DNA of 64,000 bases from contig NW_020312903.1 in assembly GCF_003265705.1 (NCBI RefSeq), forward strand, positions 24,968,107-25,032,106, in the 5' to 3' direction. The notes below the pieces were generated by a model. The model ran no database searches. It saw nothing but the letters and a program-made list of their open reading frames with translations, and was not told the DNA's origin. The stretch's first letter is position 1. Each line of letters begins with the position of its first letter. The DNA comes from Callorhinus ursinus (lineage: Eukaryota > Chordata > Mammalia > Carnivora > Otariidae). The position numbers were made by a program, and so were the translations under genes. Shown here piece after piece: positions 1 to 10,629 of this stretch.

Positions 1-953
1 TTGAGATTTTTCTTCCTTCTTGAGGTAGGCCTGTATTGCTATAAACCTCTCTTAGAACAGCTTTACCTGCATCCCAAACCTTTTGGATTATTGTGTTTTC
101 ATTTTCATTTGTCTCCATATATTTTTTTGATTTCCTCTTTGACTTCTTGGTTGACCCAATCATTGTTTAATAATTTTTTTTTTTAACCTCCATGTATTTG
201 TGTTTTTTCTAGATGTTTTTCTTGTGGTTGATTTCCAGTTTCATGGTGTTGTGGTCAGAAAAAAATGCATGGCATGACTTCGATCTTCTTGAATTTGGTG
301 AAGCTTGTTTTGTGTCCTAATATGTGATCTATTCTGGAGAATGTTCCATATACACTTGAAAGGAAGGTATATTCTGCTGGTTTAGGATGGAATGTTCTGA
401 ATATATCTGTTAGATCCATCTGATCCAAAGTGTCCTTTAAAGCCCCTCTTTCCTTAATGATTTTCTGTTTAGATGATCTATCCATCGATATAAGTAGGGT
501 GTTAAAGTCCCCTACTATTATTGTATTATTGTATATGTACTATTGTATTATTATCAATTAGTTCCTTTATGTTTGTTATTAGCTGCTTTATGTTTTTGGG
601 TGCTCCCCCGTTGGGTGTATAAATATATAAAATTATATCTTCTTGTTGGATCATTCCCTTTATGATTATACAGTGTGCTTCTTTTTCTCTTGTTACAGTC
701 TCTCTTAAAGTCTATTTTATTGGATGTAAGAATTGCTATCCTGGCTTTCTTTTCACTTCCATTTTCATGATAAATACTTCTCCATCCCTTCACTTTCAAT
801 CTGCATGTGCCTTGAGGTCTGAAATGAATCTCTCATAGGCAGCATATATATGGGTCTTGTTTTTTTTAATTCAGTCACCCTGTGTCTTTTGATTGGAGTG
901 TTTAGTCCATTTACATCCAAAGTAATTATTGATAGGTATGTACTTATTGCCAT
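1..953 (-). pseudogene. L1 ORF2 endonuclease domain, broken
   Basis: The N-terminal part of L1 ORF2 (apurinic-like endonuclease) is recognisable in pieces: a start with 'STYLSIITLDVNGLN' at about 910-953, the 'KVKGW' segment at 554-799, and the catalytic-domain C-terminal part around 255-485 containing 'FRTFHPKPAEYTF' and 'SRIDHILGHK'. The SRIDHILGHK block carries the conserved aspartate and histidine of the family active site. The pieces sit in different frames, so at least two frameshifts have occurred. The reverse-transcriptase domain would lie beyond position 1. Confidence 0.87.
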
Positions 954-1309
954 TTTGTTACTTGTTTTATGATTGTTTTTGTAGTTATTCCCTGTTCCTT
1001 TCTTCTCTTGCTCTTTTTGTCTTATGGTTTGCTGGCTTTCTTTAGTGATATATTTGAATTCGTTTCTCCTTATTTTTTTGCATATCTATTACTGATTTTG
1101 ATTTGGGGTTACCATTAGGTATGTATATAACATCTTATGCATATAGCAATCTGTATTAAGTTGATGATCACTTAAATTTGAACCTTTTCTTTACTCTTCT
1201 CCACCTGACATTTGAGGTATATTGTGTCTTACTTTACATTCTTTTTATTTTGTGAATCCCTGGACTGATTTGTATAGATATTCTTAATTTTACTGCTTTT
1301 GTGCTTCCT

Positions 1310-2278
1310 ACTTTTCTTACTATGGTCTTACCTTTCCACTCAAGCAGTCCACTTTAGCATTTCTTGTAGGGCTGGTTTAGTGGTAACTAATTATTTTAAC
1401 TTTTGTTTATCTGAGAAACTCTTTCTCTCTCCTTGTATTCTGAATGATAGCCTTGCTGGATAGAGTATTCTTGGCTTCAACAACCAGGGTTTTATTTTTT
1501 TTGTTTTATTTTGTTTTGTTTTTCTTCTGGCATTTTGAATATATCATGCCATTCTCTTCTGGCCTGCAAAGTTTCTGCTGAAAATTCAGCGGATAGCCTT
1601 ATGGGACTTTCCTTGTATATAACTGATGTCTTTTCTCTTTCATCTTTTAAAATTCTTGCTTTATCACTACTTTTTGCCATTTTAATTACTATTTGTCTTA
1701 CTGTGGACCTCCTTGGCTTGATTTTGTTGGGGGCTCTCAGTACCTTCTAAATCTGGATTTCTTTTTCCTTTACTAGATTCACAAGTTTTCAGCTATTATT
1801 TCTTCAGATAAATTTCCTGCCTCCTTTTCTCTCTCTTCTTCTGGGATCCCTATAATGCAAATGTTAGTACACTTAATAGTGTCACTGAGTTTCCTAAGTC
1901 TACTTATGATTTAAGTCATTTATTATTAGTCATTTATTATTTATTATTATTATTATTATTTTCTCTCTCCTGTTCAGCTTGGTTGCTTTGCATTACTCTG
2001 TCTTCCAGGTCAATGATCCATTCTTCTGATCCCTCTAGTCTACTATTTATTCCATCTGGTAAATTTTTAATTTCAGTTATGAATTCTTCATCTCTCATTG
2101 TTTCTTTTCTGTGTTTTCTATCTCTTTGTTAAGGGTCTCACTGAGGTCCTCCACTCTTTTTGAGTTCACTGAGTATCTCTATGACCATTCCTTTAAGTTC
2201 TCTATCAGGCATATTACTTATTTCTATTTCATTTACATCTCTTGCTGTGATTTTTGTCCTGTTCTTTCATTTGGGACA
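1310..2278 (-). pseudogene. L1 ORF1 remnant (RNA-binding chaperone)
   Basis: ORF1 encodes the trimeric RNA-binding protein of the L1 ribonucleoprotein. The best-preserved part is at 1492-1680, with 'PIRLSAEFSAETLQARREW', the signature of the C-terminal domain. Upstream sequence (about 1700-2278) corresponds to the RRM and coiled-coil portions but is frame-broken. A candidate initiator ATG is the complement of 2276-2278, yet the frame from it hits a stop after about 16 codons. Ends are approximate. Confidence 0.78.
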
Positions 2279-3812
2279 TATTCTTCTGTCTCCTCAATTT
2301 GTCTAACTCTCTATCTGGTAAGAAAGGTGGCAATGCCTCCTGTTCTTGAAAGTAGTGGCCTTATGAAGAAGAGGTCCTAGGATGTCCTGCAGCACAGTGT
2401 CTCTTGTTGACCAGAATCTGGCTCTTCAGGCATATCGCCTATGTGTGTTGCATGCACCCTCCTGTTGTGGCTGAGCTGCTTTTGCCTTCAGTCCATTTAT
2501 CTGTAATGGCTGTCTTTGTCTGTTATGGGCAGGGTTTGGTCCCTGTGTTGTTAGTGTGCCAGTCTGAGACCACCCTGGGTTTAAGCTGCATCAGATCAGG
2601 TGTTTGCCAGACATGTAGTAGCACCAAACTGCAAGGTACTTTCCCTGTGTTGTCCCCTGAGAAACTTTAGCTGGTGGGCAAAGCCTGCAATCAGACCAGA
2701 TATCTACCCCCAGCCCACTGCTGGGATGCAGTTGGACTGGTGTGTGTGGTTATTTTCCCTTCTCCCCATGGCAGGAGTCATTTTGGAATGGTGCTGACCC
2801 CTGTGGGGGCTGCTTGCCCACTGCCAGGCTTGTGGCACAGCTTTGGATGGCCTCTGGCCAAGGGTATATTGGAGGGGACAGGTCTGCAGGAGAACGTGGG
2901 GAAAGGTCATGGTGCCAGCAAGGTCCATGAAGGTCCACTGCACCCCAAGTCAGATGGGGCAGATCCACAAAAGCTCGCAGGAGTGGGGTGTGCATTGTTA
3001 GCAAGGTTTGCTTAGGTCTGCTTGGGAGGGGACCTGGAGCTGAGGCATGGCTGGAGGGGGGTGTGTCTGCAGGAGAATACGGGGTGGGGTGTGCTGTTAG
3101 TAACTTAGGCAGGGAATGTGGCACGGTACTGGTTCCTGTATGTGTCTGTGTGTCTAGGCTGGGAGACAGGGGAGAGAAATGCACCAGCCAGCTTCCTTGT
3201 TCCTGGAGAAGTCTCCCAAGGATCTTTGCCCCTCCAGCACACACGTTGAGATTAGTAAACAAATCTACTTCCCATATACCCCAGGCATTTTCAAACTGCT
3301 ACTTCTATGCTGGATCTTTGTGGGGCTGTTTGTAGTGCCATCTGTTTAAAGAACTCATTTTCCTCCTGCCCTCCCCACTCTCCTGAGCCCAGTCTTCTGA
3401 TTTTTAAAGTTCTGCTGTTGGTGTTAAGTCTTGCTGATTTTAAGAAATCACAAAATTTGGCTCCTCTGGTTTTCAAAACCAAATGTTTTTGGGATTTGTT
3501 TTCCTCATATGAATTTCCCATGCCTGGTGTGAGGGTCTTGTTTTTTTTGTTTGTTTGTTTGCTTTTTCCATCTAAGCACTCATGGCATCCTTCCATCCCA
3601 TGGACAGTCCCATAGGTCCATTTAGCTTCCACCATGTCTCCGCCCTCCCTACCCTCTTCAGTGTGGCCTCTTCTCTACATTTAGCTGTACAGAGTCTGTT
3701 CTGCCAGTCTTCTGGTCATTTTCTGGGTTATTTACCCTCATGGGAGTGTTATCTAGTTGTATCCGTGGGACAAGGTAAGTTCAGGATCCTCCTACTCCAC
3801 CATCTTCCCCAA
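2279..3812 (-). promoter_or_regulatory. L1 5'UTR (former internal promoter)
   Basis: This is a G-rich (on the plus strand), non-coding 1.5-kb block between the ORF1 remnant and the L1 5' end. It has partly repeated phrases such as 'TCTGCAGGAGAA' at about 2883 and 3066, and 'GGGGTGTGC' at about 2985 and 3085, which suggest internal duplication. In live L1s this region drives sense and often antisense transcription. Overlapping long ORFs on both strands here are composition artefacts. Confidence 0.6.
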
Positions 3813-4115
3813 ACTGCCAAATGAAGACAATTATTAAGTACCATTATTAAGAACACAAAAGTGTCCATTCTGTTATCTTTCAAAATGCATACTGAAGATT
3901 TATGATCATTTTCATGTAGAACTGAGGGAAGAAAAATGACTTTTCATCAGAAACACATAAAGTAGAAAAAAAAAAATAAGTAGGCAGCCAAATCCTAATG
4001 TTCTGAAAGACTTAACAAACTGATTCACCAGATTAACTTTTATACTAAAATAAGAGTCCAAAAATGGTTTATAAATCATCAATGTATCTTATACTTTATC
4101 GTGGGAAATACACTT
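3813..4115. other. Unique AT-rich sequence
   Basis: No recognisable repeat or coding signal between two minus-strand L1 insertions. Confidence 0.5.
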
Positions 4116-4127
4116 AAGAACATATTT

Positions 4128-4330
4128 TTTTTCTGGTAAAGTTTTTTGCCCATTTTTAAAATTAATATATAATGTATTGCTTGTTTCAGAGGTACAGGTC
4201 TGTGATTCATCAGTCTTACACAATTCACAGCGCTCACCATAGCACATACCCTCCCCAATGTCCATCACCCAGCCACCCCATCCCTCCCACCCCCCTCCAC
4301 TCCAGGAACCCTCAGTTTGTTTCCTGAGAC
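4128..4330 (-). mobile_element. LINE-1 3' end, 5'-truncated
   Basis: Read on the minus strand it runs from 'GTCTCAGGAAACAAACTG' through the G-rich tract to the 3' end. It is flanked by perfect 12-bp direct repeats 'aagaacatattt' at 4116-4127 and 4331-4342, a clear target-site duplication. It is the same 3'UTR type as the plus-strand L1 at 17.5-18.6 kb. Confidence 0.9.
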
Positions 4331-4342
4331 AAGAACATATTT

Positions 4343-5398
4343 GTTTTTAACTATGATTTTTTTCTTTTGTCTTTTATAGTTTCTTTTAATGGAAAAACAT
4401 TTTCCTCTTTATGTTTAAATGATGTTACAAATACAATCATCATACTCAGGGACACTTTCCAACTAAATTAAGTGCATGTGTGTATGCATTATTGAAAACC
4501 ATGAAAAACTCTTCAACTCAGGAACACTAATAAAAAAATAAAGAATTGATTCCTCAAGAAACAGGCTATTTACTTCATCTCTTTTATGAATAACCTCAAA
4601 CTGTTATCATGTTAATCCCACTTCCCCATCTTCCTGCCCTGAGTGCTGTGAGTGTTCTTAAAATTAGCCATATAGATTATTTATTTTACATTAGCTTTCT
4701 TTCACCCTATCAATGTTGAAAAAGTAGAAGGGCAATGACCAATTAGCGTAATAATAAAATATGGTAGGAATTTTCAACTTCAACTTTGATGATCTAGTTA
4801 GTATAACTTTCATGTCCAAAACAATTGACTATGAAACCATTTATAATAGAATAAAATGATATAATATACAAAACAATGACTATAAAATACTGATAGAAAC
4901 ATAAATCAATTACATTTCCACATTTATTTTCATATCTACATTATTTCTTTTAGAATTTTGATGGAAATAAAGATAATAACAGATCACAGTGCCATTCTCA
5001 CTCTACCCTATGCCCTGGAAAAAGACTAGAACCTGAAATGCTAAGTTTTTTCTCCAATATGCCATATTTTTCTAAAATGACTACAAGGGCAGAGAGGAAA
5101 TCATTATGGACTTCTATAAGTATTGCTTATTGATAGAGGAACATAGAAAAGCCAAGAACATTATAGAAAACTTATTAATAATGGATTTGGACAAGAATAT
5201 GAATAGAGACAAAAGCACACTGCAACTACTCATTAATGTGTTTGAAATGTATTATCTAGCATGTAATTTGCACACAGCCCAAATATTTCTAAATATATAA
5301 CTCATATGAGCAGGAATATAATAAAATACTGCCTATTTAGATAATCAAATAATTATTTTATTCATTTCTACTAGATTCAACTTATTAAGTTGTTCATA
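4343..5398. other. Unique AT-rich sequence
   Basis: About 1 kb with no recognised repeat, exon or RNA gene. A 64-codon plus-strand ORF at 5106-5300 has no recognisable similarity and no supporting signals. Confidence 0.5.
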
Positions 5399-5639
5399 AA
5401 TTCATTAATTTAATAAATATTTATTGTGCAATTCTATATGCTAGTTGATGGCTTAGTAATAAAGAATACAACGTTGAATGAAAAAAATCTCCTTGTTCTC
5501 ATAGAACTAATATTTGAATCAGAAAATTAATTGATAATTATAATGCACTGATAAGTGCTATGAAGAATCATAAAGTAGGATAATGAGATGAGGAGTAGCA
5601 AGATGTTCTTTTCAGAAGTGCAGTCAGAGAAGATCTTTT

Positions 5640-6009
5640 GTTATTGTTGTTCAAGATTTCATTTATTTAGAGATGCTGGGTGGCCCAGTTGGTTAAGCTT
5701 CTGCCTTCAGCTCAGGTCATGATCCCAGGGTCCTGGAATCGAGTCCCAAATTGGACTCCTGGCTCAGCAAGGAGCCTGCTTCTCCCTCTGCTTGTCACTC
5801 CCCCTTCTTGTACTCTCTCTCTCTCTCTCTCTCTTTTTTTTTTTTAAAGATTCTTATTTATTTATTTGTGAGAGAGAAAAAGCATGAACTGGGAGAGAGG
5901 GTCAGAAGAAAAGGAATAAGCAGACTCTCCACTGAGCCCACTGCAGGGCTCCATCCAAGGACCCTGGGATCATCACCTGAGCTTACCATCTGAGCCACCA
6001 AGGCAACCC
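5640..6009 (-). mobile_element. Can-SINE (outer), itself split by another SINE
   Basis: The head is at the right end (complement of 'gagccaccaaggcaaccc') and the tail at the left. The element is flanked by perfect 13-bp repeats 'gagaagatctttt' at 5627-5639 and 6010-6022. Its tail-side end (about 5653-5670) is separated from the body (5846-6009) by a plus-strand SINE. Confidence 0.85.
5671..5845 (+). mobile_element. Can-SINE (inner, nested)
   Basis: Head 'gctgggtggcccagttggtt', B-box region and a (CT)n tract are present. The usual AATAAA tail is missing and the element ends in a T run. Imperfect repeats 'aagatttcatttattta' (5653-5669) and 'aagattcttatttattta' (5847-5864) flank it, consistent with insertion into the tail-proximal part of the outer SINE. 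Confidence 0.82.
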
Positions 6010-6528
6010 GAGAAGATCTTTTTGAAAAGGCGCTATTTGAGCAAAAAGCTGTATGAAATAAAAGAATGAACCTTAAACACAGTTAAGGGCAAGACATTTT
6101 ATGTAGAGGGATAATATGTACAAAGGTCCTGAGGCAGCTATGTATGGAGTGTTCATGAATAGTAATTTAAATGTTTATAATCTGTTGGCAGTTTAAATTT
6201 TAGTAAAGGGGATTTCCAAAAAAATGTTTTTTGGGAAAATATATTTTAAAAATGGTTAGCTCTATATAAAAACAAACAGATGACCACAAAGACCTCCCTT
6301 TTACCTCTTTTGGTGGCAGCTAAAATCTTGCCACAAATAAAACCTACTCTTGCCAAATGACTACTATTTATAAAGTTAAAGTAAATGCATTTTTCCTATA
6401 ATGAAATATAAATCTGTTGTGCCACTTTGGTTAATTTCCTCTATGTATATTTTTGTCATTTTTCATGAAAGCTATTAACTTCAAATAAAGCAACAAAATT
6501 TATAGAGGGTAGGAATGAAATAATCATC

Positions 6529-6670
6529 TATTGAGCCAGGTGCCTCTGAATGCATAATTAATTTACTCATTATAATAACATAGTATGGTAGGTATTATTA
6601 GCCTCATTTTAAAGATCAGAAATCTAAAGCATCATAGGCTAATGTAACTTGCTGTAGAGTAGCTCTCAAG
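6529..6670 (-). mobile_element. MIR SINE fragment
   Basis: The core pattern 'ggtaggtattattagcctca' followed by 'aaagatcagaaatctaaagc' and 'gtaacttgctg' is MIR in reverse orientation. It is heavily diverged. Confidence 0.6.
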
Positions 6671-6794
6671 GGTAATTATAGTATAAACTCATTCTGAAAG
6701 ATCCCAAAGTTTCTATCTTACACACATAGAAGCATCCACTAATAACTAAAACAGTGCAAGTAAAAGGTGTTTTTAAAAGCTACCCATCCCATTT

Positions 6795-7340
6795 GCAAAG
6801 ATTAAAAATATTATTAACACCTAGTGTTGACTAGGCTACAGAGAAATGGACACTCTTAAACATTTTTATTGAAAGAACAAATTGATACAATATTTAGAGA
6901 GAAATTTCACATAATGCAATATAATATGCTATAATATAATCCAATGTAATATATATGCTTAAAAATGTTAACACCATTTGTTCTTCTAGATACTTACCCT
7001 AAAGGAAAAAACAAACAAACAAACAAAAGCCATGGTTCTTTGCTAAGACATTATACAAAGTTGCAAACAAAAATTACATATAACAGAAATGTTAAACACT
7101 AGGCATGTATTGAAATAAATTTTAATAGATTTATAGAAGAGATACTTTCAATCATTAAAATCAAGATCCTCAAAATATGTATGGAAATGCAGAAATATTT
7201 AAGAAATATTAGTTTAAAGGCTATTATAAGATATGTACAGAATGATTATCTTCATATATATTAAAACTGAAAATATACTTATATGTTAAAAAGAATAGTA
7301 TCTGATAAATGATGCTACAGATTTTTTAAACATTCTTCCA
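6795..7340 (+). mobile_element. Ancient LINE-1 (L1M-type) ORF2/3' fragment
   Basis: Phrases such as 'ggctacagagaaatggacac' and 'gatacttaccctaaagg' follow the order of the ORF2 3' region of old mammalian L1. Divergence is high and no reading frame survives. Confidence 0.45.
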
Positions 7341-8250
7341 TACCTTAACACAACAGAAAAAGCAAAGAAAAAAAAGATGTAAAAATCAGCTCCACGTTGA
7401 TTAAAACCAGAGCCATAATCACATTATTTAGAGAGTTCTAAAAGTTTAAGCGTATATAAAGGAGGCATATTAAAATCTTAGTAAACATTATTAAGGATGC
7501 AGTGGCCAAGGCCTCAGCTGGAAACAAATGAAATGTTTCAACTGACTTTTCTCAGTACTTATACCTCTATTATGCATTTTCCTGTTTGACAGGATTGTCA
7601 TGACCTAATGGTTCTATCCTAGAACTTGGCCTGGCATACTAGAATCTTCAACCACAGCTTTCTAGAACCTGAGGCCTCTTTCCCAAGACTATGTTCTTTC
7701 CCCGAAGAACTAATATTTCTAGGTTCCCTTTCTACTAACAGCTACCCTCATTGGTCTCTTCATTCTCCAAATGTTTTTGTTTTTCCGAAGTTTAGCACTT
7801 AAAGTTGCAATATACATAAAGTTAACACAAATTCCACTGTACTTAGGCAGCAACATGCCGGGCATTTTTCCCCATATTAGCTGGTCTCAAACATAGGCTT
7901 ACCTTATTTAATATTCAGTTAAAGAAATAGGAATCTGTTCCCACGCTAGAGGAAAAACTTGACCAATAAATTGCAAGCAGATATAGTACACAAAACCATC
8001 ATGTGTGGTATTCTCCAGTTTAGGAAAATATCAAAGGTAATTTTTACTAGAGTTTCTTCTCTGCTTACATATTGATTTATAGAAGTTATTTCTTAAATAA
8101 AATTCTATACACTTAGATCCGTAGTGAAATGTATTTCATACATTTAAGTGGACTACAAGTTATTAAGATTTAGGAAAGTTGGTTCATTCTGCAGCCCATG
8201 GATCAAGGAGTAATTTCAACTTTCAAGTCTTATTATTTAAGAAATACATT
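7341..8250. other. Unique sequence
   Basis: No repeat family, exon or RNA gene was recognised. Confidence 0.5.
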
Positions 8251-8251
8251 T

Positions 8252-8403
8252 TGGGGGGTGGGGTATGAGTGAAATAGGAGAAGTAGATTAAAAGTACACT
8301 TATCTTGATGAGTACTGAGTAATATATGGAACTGCTGAATCACTATTGTACACCTGAGACTAAGATAACACTGTGTTGACTACACTGGAATTAAAATTTT
8401 TAA
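8252..8403 (+). mobile_element. LINE-1 3' end, 5'-truncated
   Basis: It starts in the G-rich tract ('ggggggtggggtatgagtg') and continues through 'ctgaatcactattgtacacc' to 'ggaattaaaattttt'. This is an older 3'UTR type than the 46.7-kb copy. No target-site duplication was found. Confidence 0.8.
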
Positions 8404-8421
8404 AAATGAAAAATGAGAAAT

Positions 8422-8502
8422 AAGAAAGGAAGGGAAGGGAAGGGAAGAAGGAAGGAAGGAAGGAAGGAAGGAAGAAAGGAAGGAAGGAAAGGAGAAGGAG
8501 GG
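8422..8502 (+). repeat. (GGAA/GGGAA)n purine microsatellite
   Basis: About 80 bp of pure purine, GGAA-dominated repeats with interruptions. It directly follows the L1 3' end and probably grew from its A-rich tail. Confidence 0.95.
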
Positions 8503-8509
8503 CAGACAT

Positions 8510-9295
8510 TTTGTAAGGCTATAGTTGCCACAGATAGTATTCCTTGAATAGATCTGAGCAGAATAAATTGAAAACCTTCTGGAAAGGATTCACCATTCTA
8601 GATACCATTAAAAACATTCGTGATTCATGGGAAGAGGTCAAAATATCAACATTAACAGGAGTTTGGAACAAGCTGATTCCAACACTCATGGATGACTTTG
8701 AGAGGTTCAAGACTTCATTGGATGAAGTAGCTGCAGATGCAGTGGAAATAGCAAGAGAATTAGAATTAGAAGTGGAGCTTGAAGATATAACCGAATGGCT
8801 GCAATCTCATGATAAAATTTTTTTAATGGATGAGGAGTTGCTTCTTATGGATGAGCAGAGAAAGTGATTTCTTGAGATGGAAACTACTCCTCGTGAAGAT
8901 GCTATAAAGGTTGTTGAAATGACAGAGGAGTTAGAATACTACATAAACTTAGTTGATAAAGCAGCAGCAGAGTTTGAGAGGATTGACTCCAATTCTCAAA
9001 GAAATTCTACTGTGAGTAAAATGCTATTGAACGGCATCACATACGACAGAGAAATCACTCAGGAAAGAAAGAATGAATTGATACAGCCAACTTTATTGTC
9101 TTATTTTAAGAAATTGCCACAGCTACTCCAACCTTTAGCAACCACCACCCTGCTCAGTCAGCAGCCATCACACTGAGGCAAGATCCGTCATCAGCAAAAA
9201 GACTGTGACTTGCTGTAAGCTCGGATGGTGGTTAGCATTTTTTTTAGCAAGAAAGTATTTTTAAGGTTTTTTTTTTAAAGGCTTAGTAAAGTTGG
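8510..9295 (+). pseudogene. Tigger (pogo/Tc1-mariner) transposase 3' fragment
   Basis: Two ORFs in the same frame (8544-8867 and 8877-9176) encode the C-terminal part of a Tigger transposase of the TIGD1/CENP-B-like group. Visible signatures are '[20 protein letters not shown]', '[18 protein letters not shown]', '[12 protein letters not shown]', '[20 protein letters not shown]' and '[10 protein letters not shown]'. They are separated only by a TGA at 8865-8867 where the family has tryptophan (TGG). The DNA-binding and DDE catalytic parts are absent, and 9180-9295 resembles the Tigger 3' non-coding region. No start codon or promoter supports a gene. Its long open frame reflects slow decay, not proven function. 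Confidence 0.85.
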
Positions 9296-9299
9296 GCAT

Positions 9300-10310
9300 A
9301 TGTATTCTCAATACCCCTGTAAGTGCTTAGATTCAAGAGCTAAAACTAACATAAATGGATCTCCTACCATGGGCCAGTTACTTTAATGGCTACATTATTT
9401 CATCTTTCTCACATCTCTGTGTGTGCACGTGGGAGCATGCACACACACAGGTATGCATTTTTATCCCTTTCGTCTCCAGGAAACCCTACGGATAGAACAG
9501 AATCCTTGGTGAAGCAACATGAAAATAGTGAAAAGGAAATAATGTTTACATAGGCTTTTACCTTGCTTTTAAGTTAAGGATGATGAATATCCTTGAATTT
9601 CATGAAAAATGACTGGTGTTTTTCAGAATTTAATTTAAACCCCCTTCCTCTCTTGGTTTATTAGATCCTCATGGATTAGCTTCTTCTTACCAGGTCTCCC
9701 ACTGTCTTCCTCTTCCCAATTCTCCTTAAATGCTGGTTATTTTTTTTCCACTCTGCCCACTTTCCTTTCCCCAGTGTGTGGTAGACTCTCCATCCACACA
9801 TTCTCCAGCATCATAATAGAAACACCATGACTGACTTACTGACTTGTTAAAAATGTTAAAAACTCACTTTCAGTCCCAATATTTCTCCCCAATTCTGATT
9901 CCTAAATGTCTCACTAATAAAGAGCTATTTTTTTCTAGAGAAATTTTGCTAGAAATTTCCTAGAAAAAGATTTTCTAGGTTTTATTCTGACTTATTTGAT
10001 CACCTAAAATATATCAATTTGATCTCTCTATATTCTTGCTTGAAAAGTATAGAGATGTGATGATTATTAGAAGTTTTTATACTACTATACCTGTATATTA
10101 TTTTACAATAACAGATTTATATATTTTATTGGTAAATTGTCATAGACATAAAGTTGGAGTTGGGTAACAAGACTATATGTGTATTTACTTATTTTCTATC
10201 CCTTGCAAAAATGACAGGCAAGATAGAATTGAAGACATGCATCATACATTAGTTCATTTGTCACATAGTATGTCTAGTATATATTAAACACTAGAAATAC
10301 ATTGTTGGGC
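9300..10310. other. Unique sequence
   Basis: No repeat, exon or RNA gene recognised. A short TG/CA-rich stretch lies at about 9418-9452. Confidence 0.5.
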
Positions 10311-10327
10311 AAAAATATCACAGGTTT

Positions 10328-10533
10328 GGGGCACCTGGGTGGCTCAGTTGGTTAAACCGCTGCCTTCAGCTCAGGCCATGATCCCAGGGTCCTGGGATCG
10401 AGCCCCGCATCGGGCTCCCTGCTCATGCGGGAAGCCTGCTTCTCCCTCTGCCTGCCGCTCCCCCTGCTTGTGCTCTCCCTCTCTCTCTCTCGCTCTCTCT
10501 GTGTGTCAAATAAATAAATAAAATCTTTTAAAA
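10328..10533 (+). mobile_element. Can-SINE, young, complete
   Basis: Full head-to-tail element: 'ggggcacctgggtggctcag', B-box region, (CT)n, 'caaataaataaataaaatc' and an A tail. It is flanked by perfect 17-bp repeats 'aaaaatatcacaggttt' at 10311-10327 and 10534-10550. The intact duplication points to a recent insertion. Confidence 0.97.
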
Positions 10534-10629
10534 AAAAATATCACAGGTTTTACACCAATAAAGTTAATGGCTTAATAGGGAAAAAGATATTCAACCAATA
10601 ATTATAATCAATGTATTCTTAAAAATCGC

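Larger units (their letters stand above)
1..3812 (-). mobile_element. LINE-1, 5'-complete, 3' part cut by window edge
   Basis: Read on the minus strand this is 5'UTR, ORF1 remnant, inter-ORF spacer and the start of ORF2, in the normal L1 order. The 5' end near 3812 matches the usual 'GGGGAAGATGGTGGAGTAGG' L1 start. ORF2 begins at the ATG complement of 953 and runs off the left edge. Stops and frameshifts break both ORFs, so it is a fossil. It lies in the same orientation as NAV3. The 3' end and target-site duplication lie outside the window. Confidence 0.93.
5400..6165 (-). mobile_element. LINE-2 3' end, interrupted by SINEs
   Basis: The minus strand carries the L2 3' region. Its terminus is at the left ('aataaatatttattg'), followed by phrases such as 'ataagtgctatgaagaa', and it resumes after the SINE pair with 'gcgctatttgagcaaaaagc' and 'caaaggtcctgaggcag'. 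The two halves, 5400-5639 and 6010-6165, are split by a Can-SINE insertion. Confidence 0.75.

Noticed and set aside
2404..3635. Several 80-170 codon ORFs on both strands
   Set aside because: They lie in the GC-richer L1 5'UTR and just shadow its composition; no domains and no conserved frame.
8519..8710. Minus-strand ORF in the Tigger fossil
   Set aside because: Antisense shadow of the transposase frame.
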